Assembly (NCBI RefSeq): GCF_030646165.1 | Contig: NZ_JAUTDO010000005.1 | Location: 1 to 64,000 of the forward strand | Length of the DNA stretch: 64,000 bases | DNA from: Conexibacter sp. CPCC 206217 | GTDB lineage: Bacteria > Actinomycetota > Thermoleophilia > Solirubrobacterales > Solirubrobacteraceae | Direction: 5' to 3' | In this document: piece by piece, positions 8,175 through 19,180 of the stretch | Numbering within the stretch: position 1 is the stretch's first letter | Layout: every line of letters begins with the position of its first letter | Notes under the pieces: model-generated | Database searches by the model: none | Seen by the model: the letters and a program-made list of their open reading frames with translations, nothing else | Told to the model about the DNA's origin: nothing | Made by a program: the position numbers and the translations under genes

Positions 8175-8831
8175 TTACACGGACGGCGCGGATCTGGCTA
8201 TCGCGATCATCTGTCTGCGCACGTGGAAGATGCGCTGGAAGGTCGTGAAGACGGTCAGCACGGCGAGCACGTAGACGGCCGGTGCGAGCAGTTCGAAGTC
8301 GCCGATTCCGGCGCCTTTGGCGAACAGCAGGCCGATCGAGAGGATCACGACGCGGATCGCGCGGCTGGCGATCCCGACCTTGCACTCGATCCCGAGCGCC
8401 TCTGCGCGAGCGCGGGTGTAGGAGACCATCAGCGAGAACAGCACCGCTACGACGACCGCCGCGACGGCGACGTCGTCGCCCTGCGTAGAGAAATACCAGG
8501 CGACCGCGGTCAGCACGATCCCCTCCTCGACGCGGTCGAGCGTCGAGTCGAGGAAGGCGCCGAACGGCGTGCCCTTGCCCGACATGCGCGAATAGCGCCC
8601 GTCGAGCGTGTCCATCACGGAGCCGAGGATGAAGGCGATGCCGGCGAGAAAGAAGTACTCCTGCCAGACCAGGACGGCCGCGATCAGGTTGCCGACGAGG
8701 CCGGTCAGCGAGATCGCGTTCGGCGTCAGGCGCGAGTCGATCAGCTTGTTGCGGACCGTCTCCGACAGCTCGCCGCGGGCGCGCGCGTCGCCGCCGCGGC
8801 GGCGGCCGTCTCCGGGCGGGGCTGTCGACAT
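8175..8831 (-). CDS. CDP-alcohol phosphatidyltransferase (probable PI/PIP synthase)
   Basis: 218 aa integral membrane enzyme. Seen: the CDP-alcohol phosphotransferase signature D-x2-D-G-x3-R...G-x3-D-x3-D as DTLDGRYSR then GAFLDSTLD, with the usual Ala before Arg replaced by Ser, and about five or six transmembrane helices. It displaces CMP from CDP-diacylglycerol with an alcohol. Immediate linkage to ino1 points to inositol phosphate as acceptor, making phosphatidylinositol (phosphate). That assignment is by context. The ATG overlaps the stop of the PAP2 gene by one base (TGATG), indicating coupling. Confidence 0.85.
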   Translation of the reverse strand: MSTAPPGDGRRRGGDARARGELSETVRNKLIDSRLTPNAISLTGLVGNLIAAVLVWQEYFFLAGIAFILGSVMDTLDGRYSRMSGKGTPFGAFLDSTLDRVEEGIVLTAVAWYFSTQGDDVAVAAVVVAVLFSLMVSYTRARAEALGIECKVGIASRAIRVVILSIGLLFAKGAGIGDFELLAPAVYVLAVLTVFTTFQRIFHVRRQMIAIARSAPSV

Positions 8832-9610
8832 CAGGCCGTCGCCTCGGCGCGGGCCTGGCTGAACGACCAGGCCTGCGGGCGCGCACGCGCGAGCAGCTGC
8901 CACGACAGCAGCGCGGAGACGCCGGCCGTCGCCGCGCCGAGCGCAGCGTCGAAGACGTAGTGGTTGCCGGTCGCGATGACGACGAACATGACGAGGAAGG
9001 GATACAGGAACCAGATGACCTTCAGCGGCTTCGGCTTCACGAGCCGGGCCATCGGCCAGCCGATCATCAACGCGAAGCAGCAGTGCATCGACGGGACCGC
9101 GGCGTACATGTTCAGCAGCGCGGAGACGGGCTCGTTCTCGACGCGCACGCCGGTGAAGGCGGCGACGGTGTCGGTGAAGCCCCACTCGGGCATCAGCCGC
9201 GGTGGCGCCGTCGGGTATATGGCGTAGCCGATCAGTGCGATGCCCATCGCGATCATGAACATGTTGCGCACGAAGTAGAACGCCTCGTTGCGGAACAGGT
9301 AGATGAAGGCGAGCGAGCCGACCGAGACGACGAAGTGGCTGTTGAGATACATCCAGGCGGCGAAATCGGACAGCCAGCCGGTCGAGGCCGCCCACGACTG
9401 GACGTTCGGCTCGATGAACACATGCAGGTTGTGCTCGAGGTTGATGATCTTCGTGGCGTTCCAAGCGGCGACGGCGGCCTTGCCGTCGGCCACGCCGCGG
9501 ACGATCTGGTAGCCGTAGTACGCGACTGCGAAGAGCAGCAGTTGCCGGACCAGATCTCCCACGCCGTGAGGGAGCACCCGCTGCTCGAAGTTGCGAATCG
9601 ATCGAATCAT
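8831..9610 (-). CDS. PAP2-superfamily membrane protein, AUR1-like
   Basis: 259 aa with about six transmembrane helices. Catalytic PAP2 motifs are visible: VPSMHCCFAL (His nucleophile helper) and ATGNHYVFDAALG (His and Asp). The arrangement resembles the PAP2_3/inositolphosphorylceramide-synthase-like branch found in actinobacteria beside inositol-lipid genes. It probably acts on a phosphorylated lipid or transfers phosphoinositol head groups; which of these cannot be decided. It is the first gene of the PAP2-phosphatidyltransferase-ino1 group. A TAGGAT box lies 12 nt upstream of the ATG. Confidence 0.83.
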   Translation of the reverse strand: MIRSIRNFEQRVLPHGVGDLVRQLLLFAVAYYGYQIVRGVADGKAAVAAWNATKIINLEHNLHVFIEPNVQSWAASTGWLSDFAAWMYLNSHFVVSVGSLAFIYLFRNEAFYFVRNMFMIAMGIALIGYAIYPTAPPRLMPEWGFTDTVAAFTGVRVENEPVSALLNMYAAVPSMHCCFALMIGWPMARLVKPKPLKVIWFLYPFLVMFVVIATGNHYVFDAALGAATAGVSALLSWQLLARARPQAWSFSQARAEATA

Positions 9611-9711
9611 GCGGAAACGCGCATCCTATCTCGGATCGCCCCCGCACTGACGGATTCGGGGGGAAGACCCGTTCACTCGGTTCGGTTGACCGTACCCGCC
9701 GCAGGCGCGAA

Positions 9712-11511
9712 TCAGCCGCTGCAGCGGGGGCTGCGGGCGCCGACGCGGCCGGGCGCGAAGCTCGTCACGAGCGTGACGGTTCCGGCACGGCGGACGCGCA
9801 GCTCGGTCTGGTCGTCGCCGCCGGGCGAGCTGGCGGGCGCGACGCAGGCATCGCCCTGGGCGACCTTCCAGTACGGCGTCCAGTGCATCCGCAGCCGTAC
9901 CGTGCCGGGCCGCGCGACGGCCAACTCGACGCTGTCGGGGCTCGTGTGGAGGACCCGCGCCGGGCCGCTCGCCAGCCCCGTCGCGCCTTCGACCTCGTAG
10001 ATCCGCCAGTGGGCCGTGCGCTCCACTTCGCGCAGGTACGGCTGGCCGGCCGCGACGATTCTCGCCTCGGTGCGTGCGGAGTAGTCCGGCGTGGCGTCCG
10101 GCAGCGCGACCCAGCGCACGCCGCTGCGCAGCAGCCAGCCGCGATAGCGCGCGGGCGTCAGCGTGCCCTCGTAGAAGACGGGGTTGACCTTGTGGTCCAA
10201 CTGGCGCTCCCAGCCGCGCGCGATCGTGTGGTGCGGCGCGACCCAGCGCGACTCCCAGTGCAGCTTCGTGAAGGGGATCTCGACGCGGCCGCTGGAGCCG
10301 TCCGGGTCAGCGCCGTCGAGGAACGCCAGCAGCGGCGCGTAGTAGGCCTGCTGGACGCTCGGGTCGCCGTGCGTTATCCGCACGTCGTGGACGGCCGAGG
10401 TCCACTGCCAGTAGAGCAGCGGCAGCACCAGCAGCGCGAGCGCCAGCGGGCGCTTGCGCCACAGCACGAGCGCGAACAGCGGGCCGGCGCAGAGCGCGCC
10501 CAGGCGCGCCGCGTTGCCGCCGACCGGCGTGTCGATCAGGTAGGCGGCGGTGCAGCCGAGCGCGTACAGCACGACCGCGATCCGCAGCGTGCGCTGCTCG
10601 CGCGGGAACAGCACCAGCGCCGCGGCGGCGACGGCGAGCGTCGGCCAGAAGGCGGACAGCACGAACGGCTCCGTCCCGCCCTCGGGGAAGGCGATCGCGA
10701 AGGCGGCGACGGGGAGGAGCGCCGCGGCGGCGAGCGAGCAGCCGGCGAGGCGGCGGGGGGTGGAGAGCGTGCGCAGGCGCGGCCGCGCGGCTGCGCGGCG
10801 TTCGGCGTGTGCGTCCGGCGCGGCGGCGGTCGGCCGGTCGCTCACGCGACGTGCGAGCGGCTCCCCAAGCGCGTACGCCGCACCCGCCAGCGCGAGGAAG
10901 ACCGCGGCGACGGGGCTCGCGAGCGCCGTGATCACGCCGAGCACGAGCGCGAGCGCGACGAGCGGCTTCGTGCGGCGCGCGAGACGGCCCGCGGTCGTGG
11001 CGCGTTCGAGTGCGACGAGCGCGCCGAGTGCCGGTACGAGGCCGAGCGCGAACGTGATGCGGCCGCTCATCAGCAGCGTGATGCTGCCGGCGCCGAACCA
11101 CAGCGCGCCGACCCAGGCACGCTCGCCGAAGCGGTCCCACGCCAGCCGCGTGAACAGCGCGCTCGCCGCGACGATGCAGATCGCCCCGAGCAGACGCGCG
11201 CCGAGCAGCCAGCCGAGCGGCGGCAGCAGCACGCTGTAGCCAGGCATGTGATGCCCCGCGTACCACTGCAGGTCCCACAGCGACAGGCCTTCCTGACCGA
11301 ACAGCCACGTGCGGTACTCGGTCGCGGCGAGGTCGATGCTGGGCGGCGAGACGATCAGGTAGATCGCGGCCAGCAGCGCGGCGACGAGCGCGGGGGCGAA
11401 CTGCCTGAGCAGGTCCGCGCGGACGCCGGGCGAGGGATCCGTCGTCGCGCCGGCGAGGTTCGCGCCGGCGGGTCGCGTCACGCCGTCTGCTGCTGGACTG
11501 AGGCTCGCCAT
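9712..11511 (-). CDS. Polytopic membrane protein, GT-C-like
   Basis: 599 aa with about ten hydrophobic helices through residue 385, then a soluble C-terminal domain of about 200 aa (RVEIPFTKLHWESRWVAPHHTIARGWERQLD...). The first loop after TM1 carries acidic and aromatic residues (DLAATEYRTW, LWDLQWYAGHHMPGYS), as in membrane-embedded GT-C glycosyltransferases and 6-pyruvoyl-tetrahydropterin-synthase-related membrane proteins. No specific substrate can be given. It is monocistronic and follows the lipid locus on the same strand. Confidence 0.7.
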   Translation of the reverse strand: MASLSPAADGVTRPAGANLAGATTDPSPGVRADLLRQFAPALVAALLAAIYLIVSPPSIDLAATEYRTWLFGQEGLSLWDLQWYAGHHMPGYSVLLPPLGWLLGARLLGAICIVAASALFTRLAWDRFGERAWVGALWFGAGSITLLMSGRITFALGLVPALGALVALERATTAGRLARRTKPLVALALVLGVITALASPVAAVFLALAGAAYALGEPLARRVSDRPTAAAPDAHAERRAAARPRLRTLSTPRRLAGCSLAAAALLPVAAFAIAFPEGGTEPFVLSAFWPTLAVAAAALVLFPREQRTLRIAVVLYALGCTAAYLIDTPVGGNAARLGALCAGPLFALVLWRKRPLALALLVLPLLYWQWTSAVHDVRITHGDPSVQQAYYAPLLAFLDGADPDGSSGRVEIPFTKLHWESRWVAPHHTIARGWERQLDHKVNPVFYEGTLTPARYRGWLLRSGVRWVALPDATPDYSARTEARIVAAGQPYLREVERTAHWRIYEVEGATGLASGPARVLHTSPDSVELAVARPGTVRLRMHWTPYWKVAQGDACVAPASSPGGDDQTELRVRRAGTVTLVTSFAPGRVGARSPRCSG

Positions 11512-11580
11512 GCGCAGGAGCAGGCTAGAGGACCGCGCGTCCGCGGCCGCGCGGCACGGCCGCTCGCGAGCGCCGTCGCG

Positions 11581-12141
11581 TCAGCGCGCCGAGGCCCAGT
11601 CGACCGTGTAGATCGCCGCGGATATGCCGTTCAGCTGGCCGCCGGCACGGCCGATCCCGACACGGCGGAAGCTCGCGTCGAGCAGCACGGCGCGGTGCGG
11701 CGGCGAGTCGAGCCAGCCGCGCACTATCCCGCGCGCCTCGCGCCGCGGACCGGAGCGGCCGAGCCAGCCGAGCACCTCGCCGAGCGCGTGCGCCGAGCCG
11801 GAGGCGCGTGCGACGCGGCTGCTCCAGGCGCCGTGCGCGAAGTAGCCGCGGCGCGCCATGTCACGCGAGTGGGCGGCGGCATAGCGGCTCATGCGCCGGT
11901 CGGCCGTCACCCGCGGCAGCTTGTGGCGCGTCCGTATGCGGTTCAGCTCGGCCAGTACTGCGGGGCCGAAGCGGGCGGCGGAGGCGGATGCGGTCGGGCC
12001 GCCGTCAGCGGTCTGGCCGGCCGACGCAGGCCGCGCGACAGCGAGCGCGACGAGGCAGCTCAGCAGCGCGAGCGCAACGATCAGCGCGGGACGCAGGCGC
12101 GTCGGGGCGACGCGGGCACGACGGCGTGGGAGCGCTCGCAC
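11581..12141 (-). CDS. Secreted CAP-domain (SCP/PR1) protein
   Basis: About 186 aa. An Arg-rich n-region and hydrophobic core (ALIVALALLSCLVALAVA) end in an AxA-type cleavage site, followed by a CAP domain: VLAELNRIRTRHKLPRV, RYAAAHSRDMARRGYFAHG, GWLDSPPHRAVLLDASFRRVGIG. The conserved CAP histidines and acidic residues are partly present. Cell-envelope location; no enzymatic role is established for bacterial CAP proteins. The frame opens at 12186 inside the neighbouring hydrolase gene. A GTG at 12141, 17 nt past that gene's stop, is the likelier start. Confidence 0.8.
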   Translation of the reverse strand: MRALPRRRARVAPTRLRPALIVALALLSCLVALAVARPASAGQTADGGPTASASAARFGPAVLAELNRIRTRHKLPRVTADRRMSRYAAAHSRDMARRGYFAHGAWSSRVARASGSAHALGEVLGWLGRSGPRREARGIVRGWLDSPPHRAVLLDASFRRVGIGRAGGQLNGISAAIYTVDWASAR

Positions 12142-12157
12142 GGGCAGTGTGCAGCGG

Positions 12158-12964
12158 TCATCGGTTGTCACCCAGGAAGGAGGCAATTCGAGCGATCAGC
12201 TCCGGCTTGTCGAGCCAGGGCCAATGTCCGGCGTCGTCGACATGCTCGACCTGCGATCCCGGCAGCCGTGCTGCGTACTGGTCCCCGAAGGCCGGCGGGA
12301 TGAACGGGTCAAGCGCGCCCCAAAGTACCAGTGTCGGTGCGGTCACCTGCTCCAGCCCGCGCCCCGCCTCGGCCAGGCGAGATTCGGGTGCGCTGCGGTA
12401 CAGCCGCAGGATCGAGCGCTGTGTTCCCTGGTCGAAATGGCGCCACGCCGCGCGCACGAAATCCTGCGGGACCGGACCGGCGAAGGCCGGGCGCATGACG
12501 CGCTTCATCGTCGCGCGGAACGTCAGCCCCATCGCCATCTCGCCGATGAACGGCTGGCGCCAGCGGCGCGCGATCCAGTGCCAGCGGTAGCCCTCCAGCA
12601 GCGGCACCGCGTTGACGATCACGAGCCGTTCGATCCGCTCCGGGTGGCGGATCGCGAACGCGAGCGCGGCTGAGCCCCAGTCGTGCACGACGAGCTTCAC
12701 GCGCTCGACGCCGACCATGTCGAGGAAGCGCTCGACGAAGCCGGCGATCCCGTCGATCGAGTAGTCGTTCTGGCCGCCCTTGCCGGAGCGGCCGAAGCCG
12801 GGCAGGTCGGGTGCGAGGCCGCCGGTCAGGGCGAGGAACGGAAGCCAGTCGTCGCTGCTGGTCGGCACGCCGTGGAGGTACAGCGTCGGCGCGCCCTGAC
12901 TCGGCGCCGAGCGCCAGAAGACGGGCTGGCCATCCAGCTCCCCGGTGTGATCCGTCACCTCCAC
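12158..12964 (-). CDS. Alpha/beta hydrolase, haloalkane-dehalogenase/epoxide-hydrolase type
   Basis: 268 aa. The oxyanion region is LYLHGVPTSSDDW near residue 30, the nucleophile elbow is VHDWGSA (Asp nucleophile) near residue 95, the acid region is WGALDPFIPP, and the catalytic His is in AGHWPWLDKPE. An Asp nucleophile followed by Trp is typical of haloalkane dehalogenases and soluble epoxide hydrolases rather than serine esterases. The GTG at 12964 follows TAGTCT by 9 nt, possibly leaderless. It is divergent from the sugar kinase gene. Confidence 0.87.
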   Translation of the reverse strand: MEVTDHTGELDGQPVFWRSAPSQGAPTLYLHGVPTSSDDWLPFLALTGGLAPDLPGFGRSGKGGQNDYSIDGIAGFVERFLDMVGVERVKLVVHDWGSAALAFAIRHPERIERLVIVNAVPLLEGYRWHWIARRWRQPFIGEMAMGLTFRATMKRVMRPAFAGPVPQDFVRAAWRHFDQGTQRSILRLYRSAPESRLAEAGRGLEQVTAPTLVLWGALDPFIPPAFGDQYAARLPGSQVEHVDDAGHWPWLDKPELIARIASFLGDNR

Positions 12965-13038
12965 GAGGCCGCGAGACTACTGGTGGCGTGTGCCCGCGCG
13001 CCACTGCCGAGGGCCGGGCAGCCGGTAACTTCCGCTCC

Positions 13039-14019
13039 GTGAACCCGCTCGGACCAGCCACAGCCGGGAAGGCGAGCCCCCAGGCGAGCGTTCCCCAGCG
13101 AGGCAAGCCCCCAGGGCGGGGCCTCGCCGTCTTGTGCCTCGGTGAAGCGCTGGTCGACCTGATCTGCGAACGGCCGCTCGCCGACCTCGCCGAGGCCGAC
13201 GCGTTCGTGCCCGCGTTCGGCGGCGCGACGGCCAACATCGCCGTCACGGCGGCGCGTCACGGCGCGCGGGTCGCGCTCGCGGGCGGCGCCGGCGACGACA
13301 GCTGGGGCCGCTGGCTGCAACGAAAGTTGCAGGACGAAGGCGTCGACACGCGCTTCTTCGCGCTCGCCGAGGAGCAGAAGACGCGGCTGGCCTTCGTCGT
13401 CGTCGACGACGCTGGCGTGCCGCGCTACGAGCTGTACGGCGAGGACCCGCGCGCGGTCCTCAACGCGCTCGGCGGGCGCGTCGAGGAGGCGGTCGCGGCG
13501 GCGAGCGGGCTGTTCCTGACGACCAACGCGCTCGTCGACCCCGACGAGCGCGAGGTCGTGCTGGCGGCGCGCGAGCAGGCGTTGGCGGCCGGGCTTCCCG
13601 TCGTCTTCGACCCGAACATCCGCCTGCCGCGCTGGAGACTGCGCTCGCAGGCGCAGTCGTTCGCGAACGCCTGCGTGCGCGACGCGCTGCTGGTGCGCGC
13701 GACCGCGGCGGAGGCGGAGCTGATGACCGGCGAGGCGGACCTGGAGCAGGCGGCGCGGGCGCTGCTGAAGGGCGGCGCCCAGATGGTCGTGCTGACGCGC
13801 GGCGAGCACGGCGCGATCCTGCGCGGCGAGCTGAGAGTCGACGTCCCCGGCGTCCCGGCGCAGGTGCGCTCGACCGTCGGCGCGGGCGACACGCTGACGG
13901 GCGTGCTGCTGGCGCGCCTGGCGCTCAGCGGCTGGTATCCGGCCGCGGCCGCCGCCGCGCTGTCGGACGCGGTCGCAGAGGCGGCGCGCGCGACCGAGCG
14001 CTGGAGCGCGCTCGCCTGA
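13039..14019 (+). CDS. PfkB-family carbohydrate kinase (fructokinase-like)
   Basis: About 326 aa. The core starts at LAVLCLGEALVDLICE; PfkB signature 1 lies in GGATANIAVTAARHGARVALAGGAGDD and the anion-hole/catalytic base motif in VRSTVGAGDTLTGVLLARL near residue 285. It transfers phosphate from ATP to a sugar; fructose or 2-keto-3-deoxygluconate are the usual guesses. The start is uncertain. The GTG at 13039 adds about 30 unusual residues encoded by a low-complexity GAGCCCCCAGG-type repeat, and a start nearer 13130 is possible. The endonuclease III gene follows by 7 nt. Confidence 0.85.
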   Translation: MNPLGPATAGKASPQASVPQRGKPPGRGLAVLCLGEALVDLICERPLADLAEADAFVPAFGGATANIAVTAARHGARVALAGGAGDDSWGRWLQRKLQDEGVDTRFFALAEEQKTRLAFVVVDDAGVPRYELYGEDPRAVLNALGGRVEEAVAAASGLFLTTNALVDPDEREVVLAAREQALAAGLPVVFDPNIRLPRWRLRSQAQSFANACVRDALLVRATAAEAELMTGEADLEQAARALLKGGAQMVVLTRGEHGAILRGELRVDVPGVPAQVRSTVGAGDTLTGVLLARLALSGWYPAAAAAALSDAVAEAARATERWSALA

Positions 14020-14026
14020 GCCCGCG

Positions 14027-14773
14027 ATGCCCGCGACGAGCAGAAGAGCGGCCGCGAGGGGCACCGGCAGAGACCTCGCGACGATCCCGAAGGGCGACTG
14101 GGTGCGCCCGACGCGGCGCAGGGTCGACGCGATCCGCGACAAGCTGCGCGAGGTCTACGGGATCCCGATCATGCCGCCGCACGAGCAGCCGCTCGACGAG
14201 CTGGTGCTGACGGTCCTGTCGCAGTCGACCAACGACCGCAACCGCGACGTCGCCTACGAGCGCCTGCGCGAGCGCTTCGAGGGCTGGCAGGCGGTGATGG
14301 AGGCGCCCAACGCGGAGGTCGAGGAGGCGATCCGCCCCGGCGGTATCTCGAAGGTCAAGTCGAAACGGATCCAGCAGATCCTGCGGGCGATCGACGACTC
14401 GCCCGAGGGCCGCGGCCTCGACCTCTCGTTCCTGCGTGAGGCGCCGGTGCCGGAGGGGCAGCGCTACCTCTGCAGCCTGCCGGGCGTCGGGCGCAAGACG
14501 GCCGCGTGCGTGCTGCTGTTCGCCTATGGCCTGCGCGACGTGCCGGTCGACACGCACGTCTCGCGCGTCGGCATGCGGCTGCACCTGCTGCGGCCGGGCG
14601 CGCCGTTCGAGGAGCTGCACGACGAGATGCTCGACCTCTCGCCGCGCGGGCAGGAGCTGGAGTTCCACGTGAACCTGCTGCGCCACGGGCGCCGCACGTG
14701 CCACGCGCGCAGACCGGACTGCCCGTCGTGCGTGCTCAGGCGGGTCTGTCCCAGCCGTCGCAGCTACGCCTGA
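14027..14773 (+). CDS. nth: Endonuclease III, DNA glycosylase/AP lyase
   Basis: 248 aa base-excision repair enzyme. Seen: LVLTVLSQSTNDRNRD, the helix-hairpin-helix LPGVGRKTA with catalytic Lys, VDTHVSRV with catalytic Asp, and the C-terminal 4Fe-4S motif C-x6-C-x2-C-x5-C (CHARRPDCPSCVLRRVC). An about 25-residue basic N-terminal extension precedes the fold. Spacing of 7 nt from the upstream kinase gene suggests co-transcription. Confidence 0.95.
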   Translation: MPATSRRAAARGTGRDLATIPKGDWVRPTRRRVDAIRDKLREVYGIPIMPPHEQPLDELVLTVLSQSTNDRNRDVAYERLRERFEGWQAVMEAPNAEVEEAIRPGGISKVKSKRIQQILRAIDDSPEGRGLDLSFLREAPVPEGQRYLCSLPGVGRKTAACVLLFAYGLRDVPVDTHVSRVGMRLHLLRPGAPFEELHDEMLDLSPRGQELEFHVNLLRHGRRTCHARRPDCPSCVLRRVCPSRRSYA

Positions 14774-14840
14774 GGCGCGAGCGCGCCGATCCCGCGAATG
14801 CGCGCGCCCGATTCTCGGATGCTCGCGGATTCGGTCGCGA

Positions 14841-14874
14841 AAGCGCTCGAACATCTTCTATACTCGCGCTTAGA
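14841..14874 (+). promoter_or_regulatory. Putative dnaK promoter with degenerate HspR half-site
   Basis: TATACT (14859-14864) is a good -10 box. It is flanked by AAGCGC (14841-14846) and GCGCTT (14866-14871). GCTTAGA (14868-14874) matches the half-site ACTTAGA of the palindrome before clpB, but the matching left half is poor. I found no CIRCE (HrcA) element. HspR control here is plausible, not demonstrated. Confidence 0.45.
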
Positions 14875-14918
14875 TTTTTTCCTCGCGAACCCCGCAGCAC
14901 CACGAAGGAGTTCCATTC

Positions 14919-16846
<1,928 letters not shown>

Positions 16847-16850
<4 letters not shown>

Positions 16851-17449
16851 CGATGGACGCCGAGCAGCAGCCGAATGGGGTGACCGCCGAGGAGGCGGTC
16901 ACCACCGAGGCCACCGATGGCGTGCACGGAACGCCGGCCGAGGACGCCGCCGATCTGAGCGCCAGCTCCGTCGAGCAGGATCTCGACGAGCTGGTCGCGA
17001 AGGCGGCGAAGGCCGACGAGTACCTCGAGCTCGCGCAGCGCACGCAGGCCGACTTCGAGAACTTCCGCAAGCGGGCGACGCGTGACGTCAGCCTCGCGCA
17101 GGAGCGGGGGATCGGCAAGCTCGCGAAGGAGCTGCTGCCGGCGCTCGACAACCTCGACCGCGCGCTCGCCGCGGCCGAGGCGCCGGCCGACGCCGGTCAC
17201 GGCCAGCCCGAGCACCACCTGACGGCCGGCATCAAGCTCGTCCACGACGAGCTGCTGGCCGCCTTGACGCGCGTTGGGATCGAGCGCTTCTCGCCGAAGG
17301 GCGCGCGCTTCGACCCCAACGAGCACGAGGCAGTGGTGCAGCAGCCCGTCGAGGGCGCCGAGTCCGGCACGGTCGTCGAGGTCTACCAGTCGGGCTACCG
17401 CCTCGGCGGCCTCGTCCTGCGCCCGGCACGCGTCGTCGTGGCGGCGTAG
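16847..17449 (+). CDS. grpE: GrpE nucleotide exchange factor
   Basis: 200 aa. An acidic disordered N-terminus is followed by a long coiled coil ([35 protein letters not shown]) and the C-terminal beta domain ending in [21 protein letters not shown], the GrpE signature. It releases ADP from DnaK. It overlaps dnaK by 4 nt, and dnaJ follows after 12 nt. Confidence 0.97.
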
Positions 17450-17461
17450 GCGGAGGCGGAG

Positions 17462-18604
17462 ATGGCCGCACCACCCGACCTCTACAAGATCCTCGGCGTC
17501 GGCAAGAACGCCAGCGACGAGGAGATCAAGAAGGCGTACCGCAAGCTTGCGCGCAGATACCACCCGGACACGAACCCGGGTGACACGCAGGCCGAGGAGC
17601 GCTTCAAGGAGGTCTCCGCCGCGCACGACGTGCTGTCGGACGCGGACAAGCGCAGAGCGTACGACCGCGGCACCGGGCCGTTCGCGCCCGGTGGGCCGAA
17701 CGGCGGCGGGTTCGACCCCAACCAGTTCGGCGGCAGCTTCAGCGACATCCTCTCCAACCTCTTCGGAGGGGGTGCCGGCGCGGGGCGCGGCGGCAACGGC
17801 CCGACCGGCGGGGGCGCGAGCCCGCGCCGGCCGAGGGCGCAGCGCGGCCGCGACCTCGAGACGGAGGTCTCGCTGTCGTTCGAGGAGGCGATCGACGGCG
17901 CGCAGACGTCGCTGGCGGTGCCGACCTCGACGCGTTGCGAGACGTGCCACGGCAGCGGCGCGAGACCCGGCACGGCGCCGGTCGTCTGTCCGCTCTGCCA
18001 CGGTCGCGGCGTCGAGCAGCAGGGTCAGGGCGTCTTCTCGATCTCGAAGCCCTGCTCGCGCTGCGGCGGCAGCGGCACGATCATCGAGGACCCGTGCCCG
18101 ACCTGCGGCGGCAGCGGCGCGCGCCGCACGATCAAGCGGCTGAAGGTCAACATCCCCGCCGGCGTGCGCGACGGCAGTCGCGTGCGGATCGCCGGCAAGG
18201 GCGAGCCGGGCCTCAACGGCGGCGAGGCGGGCGACCTGTTCGTCGTCACGCGCGTCGCCGACTCGCCGATATTCAGACACCTGGGCGACCGCGTCGAGGT
18301 CGAGGTCCCGCTGACGGTGGCGGAGGCGCTGCGCGGTGCGACCGTCGAGGTGCCGACGCTGAACGGCTCCAAGAAGCTGCGCGTGCCGCCCGGCACCAGA
18401 CACGGGACGCTGCAGCGGCTGAGAGGCGAGGGCGCGCCGAGGCTCGGCGGCAGAGGCAGAGGCGACATCCACTACCGCTTCGTGATCGAGCTGCCGAGAG
18501 AGCTGACGCGCGAGCAGGAGCGGGCCGTCGACGAGCTCGCCAAGACGCTGGACGGCAATCCGCGCGACCGCCTCTTCCGCGGTCGCACAGAGGCGCGGGC
18601 GTGA
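17462..18604 (+). CDS. dnaJ: Chaperone DnaJ (type I Hsp40)
   Basis: 380 aa. J-domain (residues 1-70) with HPD in [11 protein letters not shown], a G/F-rich region, then a zinc-binding domain with four CxxCxGxG repeats ([32 protein letters not shown]), and C-terminal substrate-binding domains. It stimulates DnaK ATPase activity and presents substrates. The gene contains about ten AGA arginine codons, illustrating this genome's unusual codon use. Confidence 0.97.
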   Translation: MAAPPDLYKILGVGKNASDEEIKKAYRKLARRYHPDTNPGDTQAEERFKEVSAAHDVLSDADKRRAYDRGTGPFAPGGPNGGGFDPNQFGGSFSDILSNLFGGGAGAGRGGNGPTGGGASPRRPRAQRGRDLETEVSLSFEEAIDGAQTSLAVPTSTRCETCHGSGARPGTAPVVCPLCHGRGVEQQGQGVFSISKPCSRCGGSGTIIEDPCPTCGGSGARRTIKRLKVNIPAGVRDGSRVRIAGKGEPGLNGGEAGDLFVVTRVADSPIFRHLGDRVEVEVPLTVAEALRGATVEVPTLNGSKKLRVPPGTRHGTLQRLRGEGAPRLGGRGRGDIHYRFVIELPRELTREQERAVDELAKTLDGNPRDRLFRGRTEARA

Positions 18605-18635
18605 AAAGCTGCGTCCAGAGGACTTGCTTTCCACT

Positions 18636-18665
18636 GGGAACGCTCGCCCAGCGGCTCGCGTTCCC
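18636..18665 (+). other. Intercistronic hairpin between dnaJ and hspR
   Basis: GGGAACGC (18636-18643) pairs with GCGTTCCC (18658-18665) around a 14-nt loop, within the 78-nt gap between dnaJ and hspR. There is no T-tract. It could lower hspR expression relative to the chaperones or stabilise the upstream mRNA. Confidence 0.45.
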
Positions 18666-18682
18666 GGGCCGGAGGCTGAGCC

Positions 18683-19180
18683 ATGGCTAGCAGCGGCGGC
18701 CGGCGGATCCGCACGACGACGCGCATCGAGGTCAGCGATGACCGCGGCGTCTTCATGATCTCCGTCGCCGCCGAGCTCGCCGAGATGCATCCGCAGACTC
18801 TGCGGATGTATGAGCAGCGCGGCCTGATCGAGCCGAAGCGCTCGCCGAAGGGCACGCGCCTGTACTCGCACAAGGACGTCGAGCGGCTGCGCAGGATCCA
18901 GGAGATGACGGCCGAGCTGGGCATGAACCTGGCCGGTGTCGAGCGCGTCTTCGAACTGGAGGAGCAGCTCGAGGCGGCGGCCGCGAAGGTGCGGCGGATG
19001 GAGCGCCGCGCGCGCGAGCTGCAGGAGGAGGTGCAGCGGCTGGAGGAGCTGCGCCGCTCGCTGCGCGCCGAGATCGTGCCGTACGTCCGCGGCGGCGCGC
19101 TGGTGCCTGTCAGAAGACCGCTGCCGCGCTTCAGAATTCCCGTCGAGCGCCCTTCAGAAGACGGCGACGACGCGGTATGA
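18683..19180 (+). CDS. hspR: Heat-shock repressor HspR (MerR family)
   Basis: 165 aa. A MerR-type winged helix ([47 protein letters not shown]) with the HspR hallmarks HPQTLR and GTRLYS, followed by a coiled coil ([27 protein letters not shown]) and a tail. In actinobacteria HspR uses DnaK as co-repressor and binds HAIR palindromes before dnaK and clpB. Location directly after dnaJ and before clpB matches Streptomyces and Mycobacterium. The final codons overlap a HAIR-like palindrome. Confidence 0.95.
   Translation: MASSGGRRIRTTTRIEVSDDRGVFMISVAAELAEMHPQTLRMYEQRGLIEPKRSPKGTRLYSHKDVERLRRIQEMTAELGMNLAGVERVFELEEQLEAAAAKVRRMERRARELQEEVQRLEELRRSLRAEIVPYVRGGALVPVRRPLPRFRIPVERPSEDGDDAV

Noticed and set aside
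13050..13125. GAGCCCCCAGG-type direct repeats at the start of the sugar kinase as a regulatory array
   Set aside because: Only two or three imperfect short copies; more simply low-complexity sequence that makes the true start codon uncertain.
14774..14918. CIRCE element (HrcA operator) before dnaK
   Set aside because: The TTAGCACTC/GAGTGCTAA pattern is absent, and an HspR gene in the operon makes HspR control the better explanation.
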